DNA from: Triangularia verruculosa
Taxonomy: Eukaryota > Ascomycota > Sordariomycetes > Sordariales > Podosporaceae
NCBI GenBank assembly: GCA_033296885.1
Contig: MU863906.1
Location: 1-64,000 of the forward strand
Reading direction: 5' to 3'
Length of the DNA stretch: 64,000 nt
The translations under genes and the position numbers were made by a program. Position 1 is the stretch's first letter, and the number at the start of each line of letters is the position of its first letter. Positions 1-9,226 of this stretch are shown piece after piece. The notes beneath the pieces are model-generated. The model had not been told where the DNA came from. It did not search any database and saw only the letters and a list, made by a program, of their open reading frames with translations.

Positions 1-481
1 ACCCAAACCGCCCCCCTTCCTACCGAAGTGCGGGTCAACGTAAGCCTAAGGCTTAGCCCTTTTAACCAGTGGTATATATAGACCTTATAAGTTTATATAT
101 AAAATTATAGCCATTTTGGCCTACTGGTTGGCCCGATGCAAGCTTTTGAAGTGGCTTGTAGCACTGAGTGGGGCCCGTGCGCAGGTGCCGGGTAAATGCT
201 CGGTGATGGGTAAGCTCTTCGGGCAAAGACTTGGCCGAATCCTCTATTCCTTTGCACCTATAACCACGTAGTATTACAGCTGCCAGTCCACTGTAAATTA
301 GGCCTCACAGGGACCTATTTTAACAATATTAAATTTAAAAATCCTTTAACTATTTTTATAATAACGGAATTAAAATAATTATCTATATTCTTTATATATA
401 ATAATTCGATAAACTTAAAAACTTTCGAATAAAAACTTAAAGGTATTTAAAGTTTGTAAGTAAATATAAAAATAAAAAAAA
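1..481. mobile_element. RIP-degraded internal end of an LTR retroelement
   Basis: From about 300 to 481 the sequence is very AT-rich and has no usable reading frame; 1-300 is of mixed composition. It runs directly into the LTR at 482-811. The bases just before that LTR (about 468-481) are almost all A with a few T, which is what a purine-rich polypurine tract would become after G-to-A mutation. This suggests the 3' end of an element whose body lies to the left of the window. No protease, reverse transcriptase or integrase motif can be read, so the superfamily is not established. Confidence 0.5.
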
Positions 482-811
482 TATTATACGGTAAAAAACT
501 AATAAATTATACTTTAGTTTAATAACTACCGACTTATACATTATAAATTAACCGTTAAAAATAAAGTAATTAATTAAAGGTATAGTAAATATTAAAGGAA
601 TCCTACTAACTCAGTAATATATTAAAGGACTTAGCAGAGGCTTAAGGTAAGGAGGGTATAAACTACTTAACGGAGGATAAATACACGTTCAGAACCACTA
701 TACTATTCCAAATCTTCTTCTTCTTTTCTTTATTATAGACTTCGAGGCCATTAAAGATTATTACTACAATTAAACCACTGTTCCAAGCCCTATATTACAG
801 CCCTTGTCACA
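482..811 (+). repeat. RIP-mutated LTR, second copy of the solo LTR at 46408-46740
   Basis: This stretch aligns along its whole length with 46408-46740. The start reads TATTATACGG here and TGTCACACGG there; the end reads CTTGTCACA in both. Nearly every mismatch is A here for G there or T here for C there, the pattern left by repeat-induced point mutation. No matching 5-bp duplication flanks it (AT-rich left, CCTGG right), and polypurine-like sequence precedes it, so it is more likely the 3' LTR of a degraded element than a solo LTR. Confidence 0.8.
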
Positions 812-1251
812 CCTGGTATGGTGAAGGGTCCTGGTAGGAAGCAGCAAACTCCTACGCTGGGCGTTGTAAAAGGCTTTGACGCAGATCAACTGAACATCTC
901 GGGCATGGAAATGATAACTCCATGGTCCGTTGACACTCACCGCTGTCCCCCGGGCTCCCTATCTACTATAAAAAAGAGCTGCCCAAACACCGCGCCCATT
1001 AACAGCGAACCCCGACCCAGTCCGCCAATGTAATTCAGCAGGAGATAACCTTGCAACCCTGTAGAAAGCCAGTCGACTGATACTCTCCATGACCTATCGT
1101 AACAAACCGCCTTGCTGACTTTAACGAAAATTCAACATACTATCTCTGTCGAGTTGCTGTTGCCATGTCGTGGCTAAAGATTTTTCTTTCCAGATCGTAG
1201 GTAGGTACCGTGTCGATTTGTGCTATGACCCTGAAAATACAACAAACTTCC
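812..1251. other. Intergenic, no gene seen
   Basis: Composition returns to normal immediately after the LTR. A 71-codon open frame at 818-1033 has no coding-like composition and no recognisable motif. Nothing else is supported. Confidence 0.5.
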
Positions 1252-2001
1252 CTACATTGTTATAATGTAATCTGTGGTTGCTTTCTGTTGGTGATGGGCG
1301 TCGATCAGCGCGGAGTCCATCTCGCCCGCTGCCGGGCTGTGTGTTATCTGATCTTCAGGGTGGGCGACCTCGTTCTCCGGTTGCTCTGGCGGGGACAGCG
1401 GGTACAGATTATCTTGCGGATTGGCTGCGGGAGGGGAGAACGGCACGGACTGGTCTCCAATAGCACTGTGGCTTGTGGAATGGACTGTACTAGGATGGTC
1501 ATAACCATACGTGATGGGGTCTTGCTGGGAAATCGGATGCTGGGGGGGTTGTTGAGGGGCAAAGTGTCGTTAGTTTCATTTCTCCTTAGCTTTGGATAGT
1601 TCGAATGTCTTACAACCAAACTTTGGCTGCTGGCCAACCTAGCAAGGGAACTGACTTGTTGTTTCCGCTTTGCGGACTTCTTCTGCCTTCTTTCTCTCCA
1701 CGCCTGGGCACCCATTTCCCCCAGAACCGAAACCGTTGCCACTGGAGCCGCCGAAGGATTGGGCGGGCAAAAACATTGTCCTTTGTCGACAACTGGATCT
1801 TTTTGGCGCTCTGGGAATGTTGTTTTGCTGGTATTTCGGAGCAAAGTACTTTAACGTACCTAACTCGGGCAGTTGGCTCAGACGAATCGAAACAACTGTT
1901 GAGATGGATCTCGACGCTTGAATGGCGTTGGCGTTGTGCGAATAGGTGCGAATAGGTGCCAAGGCAAGATTAATGATGGAAGCGCTGGAATACAAGAGCA
2001 C
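1252..2001 (-). CDS. Possible Gln/Pro-rich gene, remnant or exons of the zinc-finger array family
   Basis: On the minus strand an open stretch ending at a TAG at 1252-1254 encodes a Gln/Pro/His-rich tail. It can be entered through a good intron end, with branch-like CTAAC and a C-rich CCCCAG acceptor near 1550. Upstream, about 1639-1790, another frame encodes a Gly/Ser-rich stretch (GSSGNGFGSGGNG) followed by a Lys/Glu-rich segment. A Gly/Ser-rich N-terminus and Gln/Pro-rich tail resemble the gene at 7445-9226, but no zinc finger is visible between them. It may be a multi-exon family member or a decayed copy. The exon structure is not resolved and the coordinates only bracket the two stretches. 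Confidence 0.3.
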
Positions 2002-5000
2002 TCACAACAATCCGGCTCCAGGTGGGCCCGTGCCGAGTGGCAGCTTTTGAATGATAACTCCAGTGGAGCAATCAATGAGAGAGCAGCAACATCCAGTTGA
2101 GGATTCCCTCAAGTAAGGTAGGTAGGTTTTCTTCAAGCGCCGCAACTGGAGCTGTCATGGTCATATCACCCAGTAGGACAAGGTGAACGACCATTCTGGC
2201 ATCCATCTACGGTCCTTAAAACCAGACAGACACGGCCAAGAACCACGACGTTATCAGCTTTTCGAGAGTAAGGGGGGAGTAATATACAAGGAAAGCCAGA
2301 AACAGGAGCAGTGTGCTCCCAATCAGGGACATGACCAAACAACGGGACCCAAACCTCGAATACCTACGACAGGACGTCGAGAGAGGAGGCGAGTAGCGCC
2401 CGTATATAGAAAACCCCCGTAATCGTACAAGAGATTAAGAGAACTAGGCCAGTTAGCTCAAGCCCATCCCGAACATCATCATGTAAAAGCAATGTCTTAC
2501 GTTACCTACACTGTGAATTGGAGCTGGATTGAGAGAGACCCTTGGTCAAAATAAGATCGTTGGAAAGTCTATGGTATGTCACTGGGTGCTAGAGGTGGAA
2601 GTTTCCAGAACTGGTATGGAAACTGCTGAGCTGGGTTCAAATGTTGTTGAAGGCGATTTCACTTTGTTTTTAGTTTGATTTTTAACCAAGTGATAAGAGG
2701 AAAATGCCTATAGCTCGGACCTCCTAATAAAGTGTGCTTAGACAAGAGAGCTTAGGGGAAGCGCTCTCAAGTGATGATGATTGCTGAGGTTTTGGCTACA
2801 GAAGCGCCAAGCCCTGTAAACCCCCGTATAGTAAGGTAGCTAATGATACCCCTGAAGCCCCTTTCCTAAAAAGAAAATAATGAATCGCGCAGAAAGTACG
2901 TAAACCACAATATATAAAGCATTCCTCAGACCCCTCCAAAGACGAGACACCTCCCGAGTTCCATTCACGCGAGAAATCTTCCCTCGAGAGAGAAATTCAG
3001 ACATCAGTGCCGGCGAAAAAAGGGAGTGGATGGCTCAGTGAGTGAGCCAGTGGATTGCTCTATGGAAGACCACTGAGGAAGACCACGGGTAGTTTGAGCG
3101 CCTCACAGTCAAACTTTGACCACTGGACTAACACGGCCACTTCAGAGGACTGGCGTTCTACCTCCACCTCATGGAGTTCTTCTGTCTTTGGTCTTTCCAA
3201 GCCTATGGCACGGACATATCTACTCCGTCCGCCATCTAAAGCAATCTGGTGTCGGCGACGCGCCCACCGAGTGCCAAACTCGCGACCGCAAATGGTGTGG
3301 TAGGTCGCTAGGAGGATCAACAGGTGACTGAACCTGCCTTTGAGACGACTGGCCATGCTGCTGAACAGGCCCCAAAGCCCGGTCCCGGGGCGGACCTTTG
3401 CTTGCATGTGAATTCGCGAGCATGAGGGGGGTGAAGATCTGAACTGTGGTGTCATCTGACATATGATCTTGGCGGGTATATGTTAGGAACCGAAGTTGGC
3501 AAGGTGACAGAGCTCGTGGTGGTGTCGAGCTTGGCAGGGCACAGCCATCATCAGAGATGCCGAAGCTGAACGAGTCAGGTATATGGCCGGCGTAGGAATG
3601 GCAGGGGCCAGCAGAAAGAAAAGTAATGAACCTGCTGCACACGTCGAAGACGATGTCAGTGATCAAGCGGGGTAATGTCCGGAGTTGGGTGCGGAGCTAC
3701 ACCAATTGCTGGCCAAGGTACCTGAATCTTGGTTGGGTAAATGGTTCGTCAGATTGACGATCCCGCCTTGAGGATGACCTGTGATGGTTGTTAGTCTGGG
3801 AAGCCGTAGCTGCGAGGTGGGTAATGGTGAAAAGGGGTAATGGTGAAATGGTGAAATGGTGAATTGGGATATTCCAGGAACAAATGGGACATTCCCTGGC
3901 CAGGAACAGAAAGGCGTAAGGATCGAGATAAATACCCAAGCAGATGTCGTATCTTCTCTAGAGCTCGTTTTGCGTGCGGTTCTGAAGGATAGTCGTGGTC
4001 CCAGTGCCGAGTGAAATAGTTGATCGTGGATTGCTAAGTAGGCGAAGTCATCAGGAACAGCGGCCACTCGAGTCAGAGAACAGTCATCTGCCGTGGGAAA
4101 TGGTCACCTTTTGTGGAGGGGCAGCCATTATCTGGGATGAGTGTCTAGATGGAAAGAGCATCAAGATGAAGACATCGCCAGTCACCGACGAGCAAACACA
4201 GAGCCAGGCATGAAAGGTTACCTACAGCACTCCCGTAGGCTATGGAGACTAGCTGAGCGGTGTTGGTCATGGGTCTCAGTGGTCCAGGTGAAATTTAGCC
4301 CTGAAGTCTGCGGTTCATTTAGGGCTAAGGCGCTGTAATTATAGCGCCTTGCCCACAATGTGATGGGCATTCTGTTGGCCTCACTGGGAGCAGATACATT
4401 AATGGGAATGGAGAGCCTTGGCTACGGACGCACGGTATGACACTGCTACACCATCCGTTCAGACATCTGATTCTCTGCAGCTGCTCGATCACCACAGCAC
4501 AAGAGGCATGCGCAGGGCTCCAGGTAGTGTTGATGACGCCAGAGTTAGCTATTACATATAATACGCTACAAAACTGTCTCGTGTCTCTCCTCCCAGATCC
4601 CTTTATCCTCCTCCACGCACAATGATAGTATATGTTGATCTCATAATAGAGTCTTCCGTCTCTCCTCCTTTTCCTCAATCCTCACGCCAGACGACCTTGG
4701 TGACGATGTCGAATTCTCAGCATATAGCGTGCCGGATGTTGAATATTGGTGCAAACAATCTTGATGTACTTGGCAGTTTGCCGTTCCATAGTTGATCATG
4801 TCGAATTTCAGTCATGTAGTACTTGGCATGTAGCTGTTCCACACTCGACTTCATTCCTCGCCCCTTCTGACATTCAGTTCCAACTATCCAGGATAACCCC
4901 AAAAGGTTGGACTGCCTTCCCCTGATTATCTCCAAACTCGGCCCCCAGTATTTCTGGCTTCCGTGTTGAGAAGGTGGTCGACTGACTCCCAAAATCGGTT

Positions 5001-5276
5001 GAGTCTCTACTCGAGACCTTCCGTGCTGATAATGTTTCTCCTTTAGCGACTGTTCCTGTCTCCGGAATGCTTTGTGGTGTTATGTGAAACCACTCGCTGC
5101 TCGATAAAATTTGAAGACATGGGAAACTGAATGGCGGGTGGTCGCTTCATTCCGGAGCTGCGACGGTGAATGGCATCTTTTGACATGTATCCTCTTGTGA
5201 AAAGTGGAGGACAATGTGGCGACTCGTTTGGTCGATTGGTACAGGGTATGATACAGGTGAGGTTGCTGGATACTGT
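2002..5276. other. Long intergenic stretch
   Basis: Open frames occur on both strands (for example 3060-3455 and 3663-4067, minus) but they overlap each other and show no domains, signal peptides or convincing splice signals. A short repeat of TGGTGAAA-type units lies near 3822-3866. No gene can be supported. Confidence 0.45.
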
Positions 5277-6365
5277 TCAGTATGGTCCGCGACCATAGCC
5301 GTTGTCAGTGAGACTTTTGTAGAATTCGTGGACACCAGGGTCTAAGTCATCCTCCTCCAAGAAATCCTCCTCGCTAAACTGACTCTGCTGGCCGGCTTGC
5401 TGGGTTGGCTGCATGAGTGGATGGTGATTGTACTGGCTCATATATTGGGGCATCTGCTGGGCATTCTCGTCGCTGAACTGGCTCTGCTGGCCGGCTTGCT
5501 GAGTTGGCTCCATGAGCGGATGGTGATGGTACTGGCTCATATATTGGGGCACCTGCTGGGGATCCTCCTCGCCGAACTCGCTCGGCTGACTAGCTTGCTG
5601 GGTTGGTTGCATGGGCAGATGGTCATGGTACTGGCTCGTATACTGGGCCATCTGCTGATCAAACTGCTGAGCCTGGGCAAACTGTTGAAACTGAGGAAGC
5701 TGAGGTATCTGGACATTCTGCGCCAAGTTGGGATCCCAATGCATGGCGGGCGGAGCCTGGGCGACTGGCTGGATCTGAGCATAGAGGTAACCACTATACT
5801 GGCTGTTGCCATTGTTGACTGGGAACCCATATTGCTGTTGCTCATTGTTGCGGGCGTCGACAGGATTGTTGGAAGGGATCTGATCGCCTTCCTGCGGCTG
5901 ATGAGGGGCAATCGGGGCCTGCTGCGCCTGCAAACAGTTAGCGACGTTCCAGCGTGTGGTAGCGAGGGAAATACAAACCATGGCTGGCAACAAGTGATCC
6001 ATGGGGGCGGGAGCATGGCTCGACTGAGCGGCCCCGGGTCCAGCTGGATTGCGGGCAGCCGCAACTCGACGTTGGGACGGGCGCCTGGCCGGGGCGTTCT
6101 GCCTCCTGATGGAGGCGTGATATTCCGGCATGGTTCGGTGGTAGCGGCCATGGAAGTCGTTGCAGTGCCGATTGAGGTTCGACCCTTTAGAAAAAGGCTT
6201 CGGCCTCTGCTCACCCGTGTCAGGGTCGGTTTCGGTACATAGGTAGCAGAAGTACCTTGTCCCCGGTCGTACGGCGCGCGCGGAAGCGCGAGGCCTGCGA
6301 GGCCTGCGAGGAGCGCGACGCTGATCGCGACCACCATCGTTGTCACCTGGAGCGTCGTGATCCAT
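5277..6365 (-). CDS. C2H2 zinc-finger protein with Gln-rich tail and 33-residue repeats
   Basis: The protein has 362 residues if translation starts at 6365, where Met opens an acidic-then-Arg/Pro-rich N-terminus; upstream in-frame extension to 6737 is possible but not coding-like. A single zinc-finger-like motif lies at residues 40-72 (C40, C43, H67, H72) and contains FSKGSNLNRH, followed by a basic stretch rich in Arg. The rest is rich in Gln, Pro, His and Met and ends acidic. Three tandem 33-residue units (99 bp each, starting at 5379, 5478 and 5577) occupy the C-terminal third. It belongs to the minus-strand array of related finger genes. C2H2 motifs usually bind DNA, and Gln-rich tails often act in transcription, so a nuclear regulator is a reasonable inference, but no target or partner is visible. 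Confidence 0.75.
   Translation of the reverse strand: MDHDAPGDNDGGRDQRRAPRRPRRPRASARAVRPGTRYFCYLCTETDPDTGEQRPKPFSKGSNLNRHCNDFHGRYHRTMPEYHASIRRQNAPARRPSQRRVAAARNPAGPGAAQSSHAPAPMDHLLPAMVCISLATTRWNVANCLQAQQAPIAPHQPQEGDQIPSNNPVDARNNEQQQYGFPVNNGNSQYSGYLYAQIQPVAQAPPAMHWDPNLAQNVQIPQLPQFQQFAQAQQFDQQMAQYTSQYHDHLPMQPTQQASQPSEFGEEDPQQVPQYMSQYHHHPLMEPTQQAGQQSQFSDENAQQMPQYMSQYNHHPLMQPTQQAGQQSQFSEEDFLEEDDLDPGVHEFYKSLTDNGYGRGPY
5379..5675 (-). repeat. 99-bp tandem repeat, three units, inside the zinc-finger gene
   Basis: Units begin at 5379, 5478 and 5577 and keep an exact 99-bp spacing, so the reading frame is preserved. Each encodes a block with SQYxxHxxMxPTQQA followed by a QSQF/PSEF-type acidic spacer. 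The two units nearest the stop codon are the most alike and the third (5577) is more diverged, as expected from stepwise duplication. Confidence 0.85.
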
Positions 6366-7444
6366 TTTGTGCTCGCTTGCTGGGTTGGGAGAGTGTGAGC
6401 CTTTGTTGGTAGGGAGTGAATCGAGATCGAGAGCGGCGTTGATGGTTGGATGGAATGCTAACTCTTTCAGAAGGAAATCGAAAAGTGGAAGATGCTCACG
6501 GAGAAGAGAGAGTGTTGGAGAGAGAGAGAAAGAGAGAGAGCAGGGAAGAGGAAGAGCACCACAAGAGGTGAAGAAAAAGACGTGAACTGCTGCTCTGCAA
6601 GCGGGTCTTGAGAAGCTTGGACCGTCAGTCGTCGCCCACGAGGTGAATAGAAGTCGTCGACAGCGAAGTGAATGGGCCATTTGAAGTGGGTCCATTCTTG
6701 TTGCTGGATACCTGAAGAAAGTGAGGGACATCGACAACTCTCAGCGGCCGTGTTGTGGTGGGGGACGTGTTTGGCCCGTGATGCCCGTCTACCTTACATT
6801 GCGTTGCTTACCCGTCGATAGACGTCCATCGTATCAATCATGACCCCGAAAACTCATAGAGAGAAGCCACACTGCCTGTTTTGAGGTTGAGGCATCAATT
6901 CTGCTTGATTCACGACGAGATACGCTCAAGATGAACAGTGGTACAGGTTCATATGAATTGACAATGCCAACACAGCAGTTGAGGTCGATGGGTATTCTTC
7001 ATTTTCCTCACCCCTCCAACTCCTCGTTTTGCGGTTTCCCGACTCCCGTCCATACTAATTCACCCGACCAAAACCTCACGAATACCTAGGTACCAATAGT
7101 ATTACAGAATCTCTGACTACCTACAGGAATGAACATAAACATGTAAGATGTATTTCTCAGTGCTCCGATCCCCTAACGCCATTTTATTTTTCCGTCCCAG
7201 ACTCCATTATAACCCACTTGATCCTGCTCTTTCTTCCTTCGGAGACCGTGAGTGAAAGGCTAGGTTCTTTTGATGATCTTCGAGATCTGCGTAACTCAAA
7301 ACAGACCAAGCACTCAGGCAGCTTGAACGAAAAGTCGTCCTATACAATCGTGGATTGAGTGAGAACCATTAGGGAAGGTGATTGCTGGGGCATAGTCGAT
7401 AATGTTACATAACGCGCCAATCAAATGCGGTAGGCCGGCGATGA
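6366..7444. other. Intergenic region between two zinc-finger genes
   Basis: It contains a GA-rich run at about 6506-6545 in the likely 5' leader of the 5277-6365 gene. No convincing gene was found in the remainder. Confidence 0.5.
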
Positions 7445-9226
7445 TCAGAACCCAAAGTCGGAATCGTCCCAGTTGTCGTACTGGACTGGCCCAAAGTCGC
7501 AGTTCTCCGAGCTGTCGTGTTGAACTGCTTGCTCCAAGTTGTCTGGGTTCGGCTCTCTCTGGGCGTTCACGATGTCTTCCCCCAAGTCGAAAGCCTTCCC
7601 ATTGCTAGGTTGGACTGGCTGCTCCAAGGTATTTGGGGTCTGGTCCCACGGGGCATCCTCAAGTTCTTGCCATTGCTCAGGCTCCATGTTATCCATGTTC
7701 TGGTTGCTCTGGGCTGTGGTAAAGACTGGCTCCTCATTTACCGAGAACTGCGCTTGCTCAACACTACGGTCATTACCATGGTGATACTGGTAGCCTCCCC
7801 TCTCCAAGTCGGGCTGCTGAGCAACCTGGTGGGCCTGGGAGCGCTGTGCTTGGTAATGACGAATGGCAGCGTGGTGCTGGCGACGGGCTTCATCGAACCT
7901 TTGTATCCCTCGTGCTATTTCGGCGGGCATCTCCTCCAGTTGAGCATTCAATTGAGGCTGTTGGGCCCAGGTTTGATGTGCGCTACGCGCGTTCGGAGGC
8001 GGGTAGCCTAACTGGGACCGGCCGGCGCGCGCGTGCTCGGCGGGAGGGTGCTGAACTTGACGACGAGGTGAGCTTGTCGGCACGGGGAAATGGGGTTGGG
8101 TGTTCAGGTTCGGCATCTCCCAATTCGGCTGAGCGATGTATGTGGCATTGGGAGGTGTATTCTGTTGAAGAAGAGGAGACGACATGTATCCTCCGACACC
8201 AGGCCGCTGTAGCTGATGAAGCTGCTCAAGCTGATTGACTTCACGGAAGGGAATGCCGGCCGAAGGGCCCGTCATGTAGCCGTCATTAAACGCTTGACTA
8301 GGCTGATGAGCCTGGTGAACGCCAATGCGACCAGAATGGCCCACGAGGTGCTCGTAACTGGCAGGTTGTTGCGGCTGTTGAAACGGATGAGCTGGGTTGG
8401 GGACAGGAGGTTGCATCATGTACCCTGCAACGTTGGCTTGGCGGGGTTGATGTATCTGTCCCATGTCGACGGGAGCAGAACTACCCAGCATGTATCCATC
8501 ATAGCCCTGGTGATGTGCTAGGGGGACCGACGCGCGAGTAGTTGAATCCACGAAGGGTTGACTCCCGAATGGGCCAGCTTCTTGTTCACGATGGCGGATC
8601 GGGAGGTCGAAGGCTGTCGACCTCGCAGTAGGATCCGCAACATTGCTGAGTTGTCTAAGCGGCGAGTAATGCTGAGCCTCGGCCTGAGCAGGAGTAAGAC
8701 TACTCAGGGCTGGAAATGGCGCCCCAGGCTGCCTCGAAGGTTGTTGGCGAGGTTGACGAGCTGAAGATCGTGTAGCTCTACCTGACTTAGCAGCGCGCTG
8801 CTGACGCCTGGCGGCCTGTTCAGCACGATACTGACTCATGTCCCTTTTGTCATGTTTATGTTTGACGCGAAGGTGGCGGTTAAGATTTGATCCCTTGCAA
8901 TAGGTCTCACGCAAGGTCGGTCGGTGGCGCTTCATACAGCCATAGGGGCATAGGATCTTCTTGTCAACACTTCTCCTCTTGACCTTGTTCTCCGAGCTCC
9001 GGATGCTGCTCCGTCTCGCCTTAACCGGCTTCTTTCGGCTAGTGCTTCCCGCTTCGTCCTCGGAGTCGCTCGATTCTGATTCATCGGTGTCATCCTGTGT
9101 GTCGAATGAGGGCAGGGAGCGAGGAGGAGAGCCACCACCGGAGCCACCGTTCCCGGAATTGCCACTTCCAAACCCACCGCTCCCAAAGCCGCCCGAACCC
9201 ATCATCAATGAAGCGACTTCGGCCAT
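7445..9226 (-). CDS. C2H2 zinc-finger protein with Gly-rich N-terminus and Gln-rich tail
   Basis: A 593-residue protein starting with Met at 9226. Order: Gly/Ser/Phe-rich N-terminus (residues 8-33), acidic Ser/Asp/Glu patch (about 42-60), basic patch (about 64-90), zinc-finger-like motif (C93, C97, H118, H123, with CKGSNLNRHLRVKH), basic tail with AARRQQRAAK, then about 430 residues rich in Gln, Pro and His. The tail carries four spaced GYM blocks. The KGSNLNRH core matches the genes at 5277-6365 and 24482-25951. A likely 5'-leader intron (GTAAGC donor near 9293, CTGACAC branch, CGTAG acceptor near 9242) lies just upstream. A role as transcription factor is inferred from the finger only. Confidence 0.75.
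   Translation of the reverse strand: MAEVASLMMGSGGFGSGGFGSGNSGNGGSGGGSPPRSLPSFDTQDDTDESESSDSEDEAGSTSRKKPVKARRSSIRSSENKVKRRSVDKKILCPYGCMKRHRPTLRETYCKGSNLNRHLRVKHKHDKRDMSQYRAEQAARRQQRAAKSGRATRSSARQPRQQPSRQPGAPFPALSSLTPAQAEAQHYSPLRQLSNVADPTARSTAFDLPIRHREQEAGPFGSQPFVDSTTRASVPLAHHQGYDGYMLGSSAPVDMGQIHQPRQANVAGYMMQPPVPNPAHPFQQPQQPASYEHLVGHSGRIGVHQAHQPSQAFNDGYMTGPSAGIPFREVNQLEQLHQLQRPGVGGYMSSPLLQQNTPPNATYIAQPNWEMPNLNTQPHFPVPTSSPRRQVQHPPAEHARAGRSQLGYPPPNARSAHQTWAQQPQLNAQLEEMPAEIARGIQRFDEARRQHHAAIRHYQAQRSQAHQVAQQPDLERGGYQYHHGNDRSVEQAQFSVNEEPVFTTAQSNQNMDNMEPEQWQELEDAPWDQTPNTLEQPVQPSNGKAFDLGEDIVNAQREPNPDNLEQAVQHDSSENCDFGPVQYDNWDDSDFGF

Noticed and set aside
3060..3666. Overlapping minus-strand frames that might be a small gene
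   Set aside because: No motif, no preferred start, and overlapping frames of equal length on both strands.
5397..6242. Long plus-strand frame opposite the zinc-finger gene
   Set aside because: It is the antisense shadow of the Gln-rich repeat region; runs of Leu and Gly come from CAG/CTG complements and there is no independent start or splice evidence.
7517..8011. Plus-strand Leu/Val-rich frame resembling a membrane protein
   Set aside because: Antisense of the Gln-rich tail of the 7445-9226 gene; hydrophobicity is a by-product of the opposite-strand codons.
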